Of a stretch of 16,353 nt of DNA, positions 6,827 through 13,347 are shown piece by piece (position 1 is the first letter of the stretch; each line of letters begins with the position of its first letter). The stretch is from CAJINA01 sp964647585 (lineage in GTDB: Bacteria; Desulfobacterota; Desulfobacteria; Desulfobacterales; CAJINA01): NCBI GenBank assembly GCA_964647585.1, contig CAZYGG010000076.1, forward strand, positions 1-16,353, in the 5' to 3' direction. The notes below the pieces were generated by a model. That model saw nothing but the letters and a program-made list of their open reading frames with translations, searched no databases and was not told where the DNA came from. The position numbers and the translations under genes were made by a program.

Positions 6827-8071
6827 TTGAAGCAGGATCCTGTCCGTGTTTACGGTTATCGCTGGATTGTATTGCTGGTTGTCGCCCTTATCACCATGGT
6901 CATTGAGATGCAGTGGCTAACATTCGCGCCCATTGCCCGGGAGGCCAGGTTTTTTTACCAGGCCACGCCCATACAAATCGACTTTCTTTCCATGCTTTTC
7001 ATGATTGTTTTTCTGGTGGCGTGCCTGCCGGCTTCATATATCATCGATACTTACGGCATCCGTGTCGGTATTGGTATCGGCGCTTTGCTGACAGGTCTGT
7101 TCGGACTGTTCAAGGGTGTTTTTGCTGCAGATTACACCCTGATGATTGTCGCTCAGGCGGGTTTGGCTGTGGCCCAACCGTTTATCCTTAACGCTGCCAC
7201 CAAAGTGGCGGCCCAATGGTTTCCCATTCGGGAACGGGCCACAGCCGTAGGAATAGCCACCCTGGCGCAGTTTCTGGGCATCATTGCCGTCATGGTGGCA
7301 ACACCGATTTTCATATCGGGCGCCGACGGGTACACGATACCGCAAGTACTCATGTTTTACGGGGTTATTTCAGCTGTGGGTGCGGTTGTGTTGATTGCCT
7401 TTTTGCGGGAGAAACCGCCCACGGCACCTTCACAGGAATCCGCTCAAAGCCGGTATAAGGTGTTTGAAGGCATTGGTCACATGTTCCAGGATCGCAGCAT
7501 GCGCCTGTTGGTGCTGCTTTTTTTCATCGGGCTGGGCCTGTTCAATGCCATCAGTACCTGCATCGACCAGGTTTGCCAGATAAAAGGCCTCACCATGGAA
7601 CAGACGGGTCTGGTGGGCGGGATAATCCTGATTGCCGGGATTGTCGGGGCACTCATTTTACCGCCGCTTTCCGACCGGTTTCGGAAGCGGAAGGCCTTTC
7701 TTTTACTGGGGATGGTCTGTATGATTCCCGGTCTCGTAGGGCTGTCTTTTCTCACCGGTTACATTGCGCTGCTCGTATCGGCGTTTGTGTTTGGTTTCTT
7801 TTTCCTCGGAGCAGGCGGCCCGGTGGGATTCCAGTATGGAGCCGAAATCAGCTTTCCAGCACCGGAATCAGTCTCCATGGGCCTGCTCACACTCGCCGGG
7901 CAGATTTCGGGTATTCTTTTCATCGTCGGCATGAATACCGTGGGGATGATTCCGTTTATGGTCCTTTTCGTCGCTTTGGCGGTATTGAATGTTTGGCTAT
8001 GCACCCGCCTGGAGGAATCGCCTCTGATGACCGGCATTGTGCAGGTGGCCTCAACAACCGGGGATTCGTAA
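6827..8071 (+). CDS. MFS transporter resembling the FLVCR family
   Basis: A polytopic inner-membrane major-facilitator carrier, 414 residues from the chosen TTG, with 12 predicted hydrophobic segments and a central loop around 195-225. Several stretches match, from memory, the FLVCR choline/ethanolamine carriers: YRWIVLLVVAL then MQW (28-30); IDFLSMLFM (51-59); QPFILNAATKVAAQWF (117-132); PVGFQYGAEISFPAPES (332-348) followed by MGLLTLAGQISGILF. The loop DRFRKRK (283-289) is the usual MFS motif after TM8. W30 aligns with the substrate-stacking Trp reported for human FLVCR1/2, while the TM7 Tyr of FLVCR is Asn here (N240). TTG at 6827 has GGAGAG (6815-6820) at ideal spacing; a TTG at 6803 is in frame but poorer. 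Its place after the catabolic genes suggests it imports their substrate, perhaps a small amino compound (inference). Confidence 0.82.
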   Translation: MKQDPVRVYGYRWIVLLVVALITMVIEMQWLTFAPIAREARFFYQATPIQIDFLSMLFMIVFLVACLPASYIIDTYGIRVGIGIGALLTGLFGLFKGVFAADYTLMIVAQAGLAVAQPFILNAATKVAAQWFPIRERATAVGIATLAQFLGIIAVMVATPIFISGADGYTIPQVLMFYGVISAVGAVVLIAFLREKPPTAPSQESAQSRYKVFEGIGHMFQDRSMRLLVLLFFIGLGLFNAISTCIDQVCQIKGLTMEQTGLVGGIILIAGIVGALILPPLSDRFRKRKAFLLLGMVCMIPGLVGLSFLTGYIALLVSAFVFGFFFLGAGGPVGFQYGAEISFPAPESVSMGLLTLAGQISGILFIVGMNTVGMIPFMVLFVALAVLNVWLCTRLEESPLMTGIVQVASTTGDS

Positions 8072-8077
8072 TGCCCA

Positions 8078-8133
8078 TACCGGGGAACAGGCCCGGGCCC
8101 CGGTACGGGCCAGGACCGGTTTGCCGGAAACCG
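8078..8133. terminator. Stem-loops between converging genes
   Basis: The 62-bp gap between the converging transporter and Spy-like genes holds two inverted repeats. TACCGGGG/CCCCGGTA (8078-8085 with 8098-8105) is a perfect 8-bp stem with a 12-base loop; CGGTTT/AAACCG (8117-8122 with 8128-8133) has a 5-base loop. Neither is followed by a clear T tract on either strand, so a bidirectional terminator is plausible from position rather than from full consensus. Confidence 0.4.
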
Positions 8134-8601
8134 TTATTGCTGGGCACAGCAGGACGGCAGGGCTCCGCCCCCGCCGCTGCCTTGCCTGGGTTCCGGGGTG
8201 GTACCATAGCCCGGGACAACTTTTTTCATGGCAATGACATATTGTAAGTATTCCTGATTGAACTTCCCTTTCAGATCGTTCAATTCATTCTGGAGGTCGC
8301 CGGCCCGGCTGGCATCGGGGTTTGGCTTGGCCAGTTCGCCGGCCAGGGCGCGTTGTTTCGCAACAATGGATTTACGCAGATCACCGGTGGCATTGTAGAA
8401 CGCCTCCTTCTCACGCTGAAGAGCCTCGATTTGTGATTCGCTGAGGCTGGTGTCATATCCTGCGCACCCACCACCGCCGCAGCCGCCGGATTCGTACGGA
8501 CAGCCCCCGGTATCCGGACCGGCATTGACCGTACCGCCGGCCAGTAACAGGGTCCCCAGGCCCAGTATCAATAACAGAATCGGCTTTAGTTTGATTTGCA
8601 T
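8134..8601 (-). CDS. Spy/ZraP-like periplasmic metal-sensor protein
   Basis: A 155-residue exported protein. Residues 1-27 are a signal peptide (basic start, long Leu-rich core, likely cleavage near VNA-G). A Gly/Cys-rich linker with C34, C41 and C46 follows. The helical core, LSESQIEALQREKEAFYNA (53-71) to about 128, has the pattern of the heavy-metal-resistance (CnrR/ZraP/Spy-like) fold, including RKSIVAKQRALAGELAKPNPD (76-96). The tail is Gly-rich and ends with adjacent cysteines C151-C152. ZraP and CnrR relatives bind zinc, nickel or cobalt or act as periplasmic chaperones; the added cysteines fit soft-metal binding. AAAGGAG precedes the ATG. It lies 24 bases after the LolD-type ATPase stop, so it is probably the last gene of the leftward metal-linked cluster. 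The exact metal is unknown. Confidence 0.75.
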   Translation of the reverse strand: MQIKLKPILLLILGLGTLLLAGGTVNAGPDTGGCPYESGGCGGGGCAGYDTSLSESQIEALQREKEAFYNATGDLRKSIVAKQRALAGELAKPNPDASRAGDLQNELNDLKGKFNQEYLQYVIAMKKVVPGYGTTPEPRQGSGGGGALPSCCAQQ

Positions 8602-8625
8602 GGCATTCTCCTTTCAACACTGATT

Positions 8626-9312
8626 TTAATTGGCGTTTATAATTTCGTCTGTGATTTTTCCGTCCGACACGGTCAATAGGCGGTTCGCATAGCGCGAACA
8701 GGCGTGACTGTGCGTAACCATGACAATGGTGGTACCCGAGCGATTCAGCTTTTGCAGGAGCTCCATAATTTCGCGACTGGTGCGGGTATCCAGGTTGCCG
8801 GTGGGTTCGTCGGCCAGGATTACCGGCGGTCGGTTTACGATCGCCCGTGCGATGGCCACCCGTTCTTTCTCACCGCCGGATATCTGGCTGGGCAGCCGGT
8901 GGGCCTTGTCGGCCAGACCCACACTTTCAAGGGCTTCCAGGGCCATTACCCGCTTTTCCTTCCGGCTGACTTTCTTGGCCGTCAGGGGCAGCAGGACATT
9001 CTCGATAACCGTCAGGTAGGGCATCAGGTGGAAGCTCTGGAAAACGAAACCCAGAAATTCCCGGCGGAAATCAGCACGCTTTTCCTGGTTCAGACTATAG
9101 ACGTCGATATCATCCACCAGGTAGCGACCGGTTGTCGGTTCATTCATGGCGCCCATGATGGACAAAAGGGTGGATTTCCCGGCGCCCGATTCACCCATGA
9201 TGGCGACAAATTCTCCCAGGCCGATGGAAAGGTTGATTTCCGCAAGTGCGGAAACCGCGGCATCTCCCGTACCGTATTGCCGGGAAAGCTCTTCACTGGC
9301 TATATAACTCAT
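8626..9312 (-). CDS. ABC transporter ATPase, LolD/MacB type
   Basis: A 228-residue cytoplasmic nucleotide-binding subunit that powers an FtsX-like permease. Visible: Walker A GESGAGKST (40-48), Q-loop Q92 in FVFQSFHLMPYLTV, signature ISGGEKERVAIARA (144-157), Walker B VILADEPTGNLD (164-175) and H-loop H201 in MVTHSH. Size and motifs fit the LolD/MacB/FtsE branch, whose members do mechanotransmission rather than ordinary import. The signature has EKE where QQQ is usual. The partner is most likely the permease at 9588-10745, although 275 bp with a terminator-like hairpin separates them. A strong AGGAGG (9317-9322) precedes the ATG. The same ATPase+FtsX permease+DUF2318 set occurs in P19/Ftr1-type iron clusters such as that of Campylobacter jejuni (known), which suggests a role in periplasmic metal handling (inferred). 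Confidence 0.9.
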   Translation of the reverse strand: MSYIASEELSRQYGTGDAAVSALAEINLSIGLGEFVAIMGESGAGKSTLLSIMGAMNEPTTGRYLVDDIDVYSLNQEKRADFRREFLGFVFQSFHLMPYLTVIENVLLPLTAKKVSRKEKRVMALEALESVGLADKAHRLPSQISGGEKERVAIARAIVNRPPVILADEPTGNLDTRTSREIMELLQKLNRSGTTIVMVTHSHACSRYANRLLTVSDGKITDEIINAN

Positions 9313-9336
9313 GGTTCCTCCTGTTTATTCTGCCCT

Positions 9337-9361
9337 AAAAAACCTGGTCCTCAGGGCCAGG
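9337..9361 (-). terminator. Terminator-like hairpin upstream of the ATPase gene
   Basis: On the minus strand CCTGGCCC-TGA-GGACCAGG forms an 8-bp stem (one G-T wobble) with a 3-base loop (9343-9361), followed directly by TTTTTT (9337-9342). This is a textbook intrinsic terminator shape. It lies 15 bases before the AGGAGG of the ATPase gene, inside what otherwise looks like one operon, so it may attenuate read-through from the permease gene into the ATPase gene. Confidence 0.6.
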
Positions 9362-9445
9362 TCAGAGACCTATGGCTCTGCCGAAATAAATTGATGCAAA
9401 ATTAGAAGCACGAAGCGCGAAATACGAAACAAGCTCGAATGACCA

Positions 9446-9518
9446 AAATTCAAATGTTCAAAACAAACATATCGTTATGAAGTGAATATTTTTTTGATCG
9501 TTTTGAGCCTTCGAATTT
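9446..9518. repeat. Imperfect inverted repeat in an AT-rich insert
   Basis: The left arm 9446-9464 and right arm 9500-9518 are inverted copies matching at 16 of 19 positions, with a 35-base AT-rich centre. The flanking stretch (about 9400-9445, with repeated CGAA-type words) has the composition of short dispersed intergenic repeats known in delta-proteobacteria. The 9313-9587 gap has no coding sequence I can support, and the element lies between two genes that are normally adjacent. Confidence 0.5.
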
Positions 9519-9563
9519 AACCTGTTCAATAGTAAACTATTCCCTTCTATGGGTAACCCAAAG

Positions 9564-9582
9564 CCTGGCCCTCCTGGCCAGG
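9564..9582 (-). other. Stem-loop just after the permease stop
   Basis: CCTGGCC/GGCCAGG (9564-9570 with 9576-9582) is a perfect 7-bp stem with a 5-base loop, 5 bases beyond the permease stop codon. It lacks a T tract. Its 19 bases match the hairpin at 9343-9361 at 16 positions in the same orientation, so the two bracket the intergenic insert as a near-duplicate pair. Confidence 0.5.
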
Positions 9583-9587
9583 ATTCT

Positions 9588-10745
9588 TTACAATGTGTGC
9601 AGCGCTTCATTGGGATCGAGCCGGGCGGCCATGAGCGCCGGATAGGCGCTGGCCAGCATGCCGAGTACAATGGACAGGGCGAGCGACCCGACGAACAGGG
9701 CCGTACTCAGCGGAACCCCGGTGCTGGTGTTTTCCATAAAGAACCGGAAAAAAGACCAGGTACCTCCAAAGCCGGCGGCATATCCCAACAGACCAGCCAG
9801 GGCCGAAATGATGACAGCTTCGATGAAGATGATCTGCATGATATGGCTTCTTCTGAAGCCGATGGCCCGGAAAATACCGATTTCGCCGGTTCTTTCCCGG
9901 ACACTGCCCATCATTGTGACCAAAACGACCAGGCTGCCAACCAGCAGCACAACCGCGCTGGTGCCGTATGAAAACTTTTTAAAGCGGTGCAGCGTCTCCA
10001 TACGCCCTTTGACAACCTGCTGAATAGCCATGACCCGGGCACCGGGGAGGGCGGTTGAAATCTGGCGTACCATTTCGGTGATAGGGCAGGCGCCGCAAAG
10101 GGCAGCGATCTCCACCATGGAGATCAGACCTTCTTTTTTGAGGATGGTCTGGGCAGTTGCAATCCGCGAAAATATCAGGTGGTCGTCCTGGGAGCCGGTC
10201 GGGTCCAGCACGCCGGCAATCCGGTAGGGTGTACTCTCAAGGGTAATCTTCTCATTTGTCGTGGCATTAAGGACACGCGCGGCTTCACTGCCAACTATAA
10301 TTTCATCAGCGGCCGGCGGTCGTCCGTTGATTTTCCACCAGGGTTTCAGGATAAGGGCGGCCTCGAAATCGACCCCGGCCAGTAACACCCGCTGGTCCCC
10401 GATATTGACGCCGCCAAGCACCATGGGGCCCACGGCGGCCACGTTGGCCGCATTTTTAATCCGGCTGATTTTGGCCAGATCAGTCTGGCTGATCTCCTGC
10501 ATTTCAAAAGAGATGCCACCCAGGGAAAGACCGCCGTATGACAAAGGCAGGTTGTCTGTTTTAGGGATTGCCAGGATGTTGGCCCCGTATTTTTCGAGTT
10601 TATGATTGATGTCTGCAGTCATGGCCCTTGAGAAGGTGATCAGGGCCACTACCGTGGCCACACCGATCATCAGGCCGGCCAGGATGAAAGCGGCCTTGGC
10701 CTTTCGCCGCGACATGTTTTTAATGGCAATTTCGATGAGTGTCAT
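9588..10745 (-). CDS. FtsX/MacB-type ABC transporter permease with CxxC
   Basis: A 385-residue inner-membrane protein. It has a short cytoplasmic start (IEIAIKNMSRRKAK), TM1 (about 18-38), a large periplasmic MacB_PCD-like domain (40-255), then three TM helices (about 260-280, 305-327, 349-372). The C-terminal FtsX domain carries the coupling segment RERTGEIGIFRAIGFRRSH (283-301), where the ATPase docks, and ends AARLDPNEAL. The periplasmic domain carries C217-G-A-C220 in IAALCGACPITEM, a feature I recall from permeases of P19/Ftr1-linked iron clusters and unlike LolC/E or MacB. It starts 2 bases after the DUF2318 stop with only a weak AAGG, implying translational coupling. Role: ATP-driven conformational work on a periplasmic partner, plausibly metal or thiol related. 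One permease is present, so a homodimer is expected; C. jejuni has two. Confidence 0.88.
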   Translation of the reverse strand: MTLIEIAIKNMSRRKAKAAFILAGLMIGVATVVALITFSRAMTADINHKLEKYGANILAIPKTDNLPLSYGGLSLGGISFEMQEISQTDLAKISRIKNAANVAAVGPMVLGGVNIGDQRVLLAGVDFEAALILKPWWKINGRPPAADEIIVGSEAARVLNATTNEKITLESTPYRIAGVLDPTGSQDDHLIFSRIATAQTILKKEGLISMVEIAALCGACPITEMVRQISTALPGARVMAIQQVVKGRMETLHRFKKFSYGTSAVVLLVGSLVVLVTMMGSVRERTGEIGIFRAIGFRRSHIMQIIFIEAVIISALAGLLGYAAGFGGTWSFFRFFMENTSTGVPLSTALFVGSLALSIVLGMLASAYPALMAARLDPNEALHTL

Positions 10746-10747
10746 AA

Positions 10748-11317
10748 TCAGGCCTTGTTGGAAAAATTAAAGTAGCGGAGTCCATCCAGAATGTCTGCCT
10801 TCTGGATGATCAGGCGGTCGCCTTCAATCCGGCGATTCAGAGGCGCCGGGTTGCAGCCGCCTTTGACCTCGTTGATCCGGACGGAATCGAACTGGCGTCC
10901 GCAGTTCCGGCAAATCATCTGGTCGCCTTGCTGCACATAGCCTTTGCCGGCTGGCCAGCAGACATCACAGGCGTCGAAGGCGGCCCGGATAACACCGTCC
11001 GCGCTCTTCAGGATAAAATAATGGATGGTTTGCTTTCCGGCGGTATAGCTGAAATGCCGTGCCTTCCCGTCGTTGAACAGAGCCATTTCATATTCCACCT
11101 GGTCTGAATGGGGGGCGGTGCTGACACCGGCAGGTGCAGCGGTACCGCCCTTGCCAAAGGGTGCCAGGGTATACATGACGGCTCCGGCAGCGATAAATAC
11201 CGCACACAGGGCGACCGCGATCAGGGGCAGTCGGGAGCCTTTTTTCTCGTTCAGGATTGCCGCTTTTTTGGCCGACCGGATTTCATCGCTGGTGAATTTT
11301 CTCTTTTTCTTGGACAT
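10748..11317 (-). CDS. DUF2318 (FtrD-like) membrane-anchored Cys protein
   Basis: A 189-residue protein with a basic cytoplasmic start, one TM anchor (about 30-52) and a periplasmic DUF2318/FtrD-like domain. Key residues are C117-x-x-C120 in FDACDVCW, C136-x-x-C139 in MICRNCGRQF, C155 in KGGCNP, and H88 and H99 before them. Such paired CxxC motifs fit a metal or Fe-S site or a thiol redox couple; the family is described as Fe-S-containing and is found with Ftr1/P19 iron-uptake genes. AGGAGAA precedes the ATG. The permease starts 2 bases downstream, so the two are certainly co-translated. In C. jejuni the equivalent order is P19, DUF2318 protein, two permeases, ATPase, thioredoxin-like proteins; P19 and the Ftr1 permease are missing from this window. 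A role in reduction or transfer of iron or copper in the periplasm is inferred. Confidence 0.82.
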   Translation of the reverse strand: MSKKKRKFTSDEIRSAKKAAILNEKKGSRLPLIAVALCAVFIAAGAVMYTLAPFGKGGTAAPAGVSTAPHSDQVEYEMALFNDGKARHFSYTAGKQTIHYFILKSADGVIRAAFDACDVCWPAGKGYVQQGDQMICRNCGRQFDSVRINEVKGGCNPAPLNRRIEGDRLIIQKADILDGLRYFNFSNKA

Positions 11318-11529
11318 AATATTTCTCCTGATTGCATGCCTGATACTGCCGGTGCCGGCGTGCCCGGCAAGATCTGCGGCTTTATAACAGGCAGATATAT
11401 TTTTAAAACACTTCTGGATGATATAACTTCGCCGAATCAGACGGATGCGGTATACTGCCGGGAAGATCCCGTGGAGAAGGTCATGCGCAGTTTACCTGTA
11501 TCCATCATGAGCGTAAGGAAAGGCGCGCT
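11318..11529. other. Intergenic region upstream of the DUF2318 gene
   Basis: These 212 bp hold no supported gene. An inverted repeat TGCCGG/CCGGCA (11347-11352 with 11364-11369) lies near the DUF2318 start, and ATACTGCCGG occurs twice in direct orientation (11343-11352 and 11452-11461). A TATAAA-like -10 on the minus strand exists near 11380-11385 but its -35 is poor. The region probably carries the DUF2318-permease promoter or a read-through link from the Cys-rich gene. Confidence 0.35.
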
Positions 11530-11943
11530 TCAACAAAGAAAGGATTGGATGGATAGATAGATTGGTCCGGACCTGGCCCGGTTTCCTGACAGGATAGAAG
11601 CGAGGGTTGGCTGCCGATTGTCCTGGCCCGGAATGGCTCCGGATACGGTTGCCGCCAATCCGGTGGACAGGTTGTCACCGGCCGTGCTGACCTGGACAAG
11701 GGCATATGCCGGCAAATCCCTTGCGTCTGCGGATTCAAACGTGCAGGTGCAAGTCGTCCCGGAAGCACAGCAGCCGTTTGCAGCCATCACGGATTCGGTG
11801 TGCATGGGATGCGGCAACGCAGTCTGGGCACAGTTTCCGCAGCAGTCGTGTCCGGCGCCGGCAGGCACCCCGCCAAGGGTCGTTAAAAAGCAGACCAGCA
11901 AAACGAGGGCACCCAGCCTGTTTGGTTTGAGATATCTATTCAT
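11530..11943 (-). CDS. Exported Cys/His-rich protein, putative metal binder
   Basis: A 137-residue protein with a clear signal peptide (about 1-30: basic start, ALVLLVCFLTTLGG, cleavage near AGA-G). The mature part opens with HDCCGNC (32-38), has H45 and H48, then NGCCASGTTCTC (57-68), and ends with a lone Cys, C137. Seven of eight mature cysteines lie in the first 40 mature residues, a pattern suited to binding soft metals such as copper or zinc in the periplasm; CopL-like proteins have comparable Cys/His-rich layout. I do not recognise a defined family and give no symbol. The Shine-Dalgarno is weak (AGAGAA), but a consensus-like promoter lies upstream (11969-11997). It is transcribed in the same direction as the DUF2318/permease/ATPase set, 212 bp ahead of it, so a shared metal-response role is plausible. 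The antisense frame (11618-12127) lacks such features. Confidence 0.6.
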   Translation of the reverse strand: MNRYLKPNRLGALVLLVCFLTTLGGVPAGAGHDCCGNCAQTALPHPMHTESVMAANGCCASGTTCTCTFESADARDLPAYALVQVSTAGDNLSTGLAATVSGAIPGQDNRQPTLASILSGNRARSGPIYLSIQSFLC

Positions 11944-11968
11944 GTTATTTTCTCTAACATCTCATGAA

Positions 11969-11997
11969 AAGATAGAGTTGATTCTCACATCTGTCAA
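11969..11997 (-). promoter_or_regulatory. Sigma-70 promoter of the Cys-rich protein gene
   Basis: On the minus strand TTGACA (11992-11997) is followed after 17 bases by TATCTT (11969-11974), a perfect -35 and a 4/6 -10. The predicted start is 20-25 bases upstream of the ATG at 11943. It lies in an AT-rich gap; the remaining part to the DUF3795 gene (11998-12167) shows no gene and no clear terminator. Confidence 0.6.
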
Positions 11998-12167
11998 GCC
12001 CAAAGTAAATGGATTTATAACTATATGTAATAATTTATATAAATATAAACAATGGATAGGAACAAAAGAGGCTGACAAGTGCCACAGTGTGGCAGTTCGG
12101 AGGGCGCCGGAACCGTTCCTGATTTGACTATTTTATTCAGCGGATCAGGATCGCCTATCAATCAACT

Positions 12168-12689
12168 TTACAGGGAGCCATCCAACTCAGCGGCCACATC
12201 CTTTCCACAGGCCCGGCAGCGCCGGGCGCCCCTGAACAGCGGATTTCCGCACTTTGTGCAGTGGTACCGCGCGCACTCCGCCCGGGCCCATGCCTCACTG
12301 CCCCTTTCATCTCCCAGTTCGGCCACCTTTTCACGCCACAGGGGAATGGCCCGTTTTATCACCCGTTTGCCGGTGGCCAGTCCGAAATTTTCCACCAGGT
12401 CACAGGGCCATTCGTCGCACTGGTGACAGGCGTAATAACCCTTCTCCCGGACGCATTTCCGCAGGTCGCAGTGCTGGCAGTACAGGTAGAGTTTTTCCGG
12501 TGGGTCCGGCTGCATGCACCCGCGGCATTCGGTTTCCTCCGGTTTTGTTCCATAAAGTCCCCCCATAACCGTCTTGAACTTTTCATTATTATCACGGGTG
12601 GCAATATAGACCCCGCATGTCCCGCAGTACAACCCGCAGGGAGCCATCAGGTCTTTATTTTTAATTTCCTCTTCAGTCCAGCCTTCCAA
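12168..12689 (-). CDS. DUF3795 Cys-rich protein with C-terminal zinc ribbon
   Basis: A 173-residue cytoplasmic protein with 16 cysteines. The N-terminal DUF3795 domain opens with APCGLYCGTCGVYIATR (16-32) and continues with C55-x-x-C58, C71-x-x-C74 and C79, and C88-x-x-C91 with C96 (ACHQCDEWPC). A separate C-terminal zinc ribbon is formed by C144-x-x-C147 and C158-x-x-C161. DUF3795 proteins are common in anaerobic bacteria and archaea and have no established function; metal or Fe-S binding is likely from the cysteines. The start is TTG at 12689, supported by AAGGAG about 10 bases upstream; an ATG at residue 15 is too close to the first conserved Cys to be preferred. A 6-bp stem TTCCGG/CCGGAA (12708-12724) lies just before this Shine-Dalgarno. 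It follows the YbjQ gene by 63 bases in the same direction. Confidence 0.85.
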   Translation of the reverse strand: MEGWTEEEIKNKDLMAPCGLYCGTCGVYIATRDNNEKFKTVMGGLYGTKPEETECRGCMQPDPPEKLYLYCQHCDLRKCVREKGYYACHQCDEWPCDLVENFGLATGKRVIKRAIPLWREKVAELGDERGSEAWARAECARYHCTKCGNPLFRGARRCRACGKDVAAELDGSL

Positions 12690-12752
12690 TGGTTTTGTCT
12701 CCTTCTCTTCCGGTTTTTCCGGAAACTGACTTCAGGATGCCTGACTTCGATT

Positions 12753-13319
12753 TCAGGTACTATTCGGGCTGAGCGTGACCGCCGTGCCGTATACCAGCAG
12801 TTCGGCGGCGCTGCCCACCACGCTGGTTGTCATGTAGCGTACGTTGATGACTGCGTCGGCACCCAGCTCCGCGGCCTGGGCACGCATTCGGGCGGCGGCG
12901 GTCGACCGGGCGCTACCCATCATCTGGGTGTATTCGGTCAACTCACCACCCAGAATCAGCCGGACGATGGCTGACAGGTCTTTACCCAGCCAGACGGCAA
13001 AGACGGTGTGTCCCTGGACCAGACCCAAAACCTGGGTAATCTCCCGTCCGGGCAGTTTGGCCGAACTCATCAACAGCACTTCGGGATCCGTTCCGACTGC
13101 TATGGGCCTTTCAGCCTGTGCTCCGCGGAGTGCCTGTTCAAGCGCCAGGGTTGCCAGCACGACCAGGATGCCCCCCAGCAGGCAAAAAACTGCCAGCCGC
13201 AGCCACCCGGGCACCACCGGGTTGTCCGCCACCATCACGTGCCAGGGTATTCCGGCAAAGACCGCAGTAAAAAGCCCCAGTACAAACGCCAGCGAACCGA
13301 TATTTCGCAGTATACGCAT
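12753..13319 (-). CDS. YbjQ-family domain protein with two TM helices
   Basis: A 188-residue protein. Two hydrophobic segments (about 6-28 and 40-62) form an N-terminal hairpin anchor. They are followed by a YbjQ-type (UPF0145, putative heavy-metal-binding) domain from about 80 to 182, with LLMSSAKLPG (82-91), LGGELTEYTQMM (123-134), ARMRAQAAELGADAVINVRY (143-162) and a final beta strand LLVYGTAV. YbjQ proteins form pentamers; metal binding is annotated for the family but its biology is unclear. The fused membrane hairpin is unlike stand-alone YbjQ of about 107 residues. GGAGGG precedes the ATG. The M28 peptidase gene ends 28 bases upstream, so these two, and perhaps the DUF3795 gene, form one transcript. 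Confidence 0.85.
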   Translation of the reverse strand: MRILRNIGSLAFVLGLFTAVFAGIPWHVMVADNPVVPGWLRLAVFCLLGGILVVLATLALEQALRGAQAERPIAVGTDPEVLLMSSAKLPGREITQVLGLVQGHTVFAVWLGKDLSAIVRLILGGELTEYTQMMGSARSTAAARMRAQAAELGADAVINVRYMTTSVVGSAAELLVYGTAVTLSPNST

Positions 13320-13347
13320 GGTGCCCTCCTTTTAAAACCGTTTCTAT

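Noticed and set aside
8704..9405. Plus-strand frame of 233 codons
   Set aside because: It is antisense to the ATPase gene, which carries all ABC motifs.
9458..9670. Small minus-strand frame of 70 codons in the permease-ATPase gap
   Set aside because: It spans the end of the permease gene in another frame and the repeat element, with no domain and AT-rich noncoding composition.
11343..11461. Ten-base direct repeat ATACTGCCGG as a regulator site pair
   Set aside because: The spacing of 109 bp and lack of dyad symmetry make chance similarity as likely as a regulatory role; recorded only in the intergenic entry.
11618..12127. Plus-strand frame of 169 codons
   Set aside because: It is antisense to the signal-peptide Cys-rich gene and its promoter, with no ribosome site or recognisable domain.
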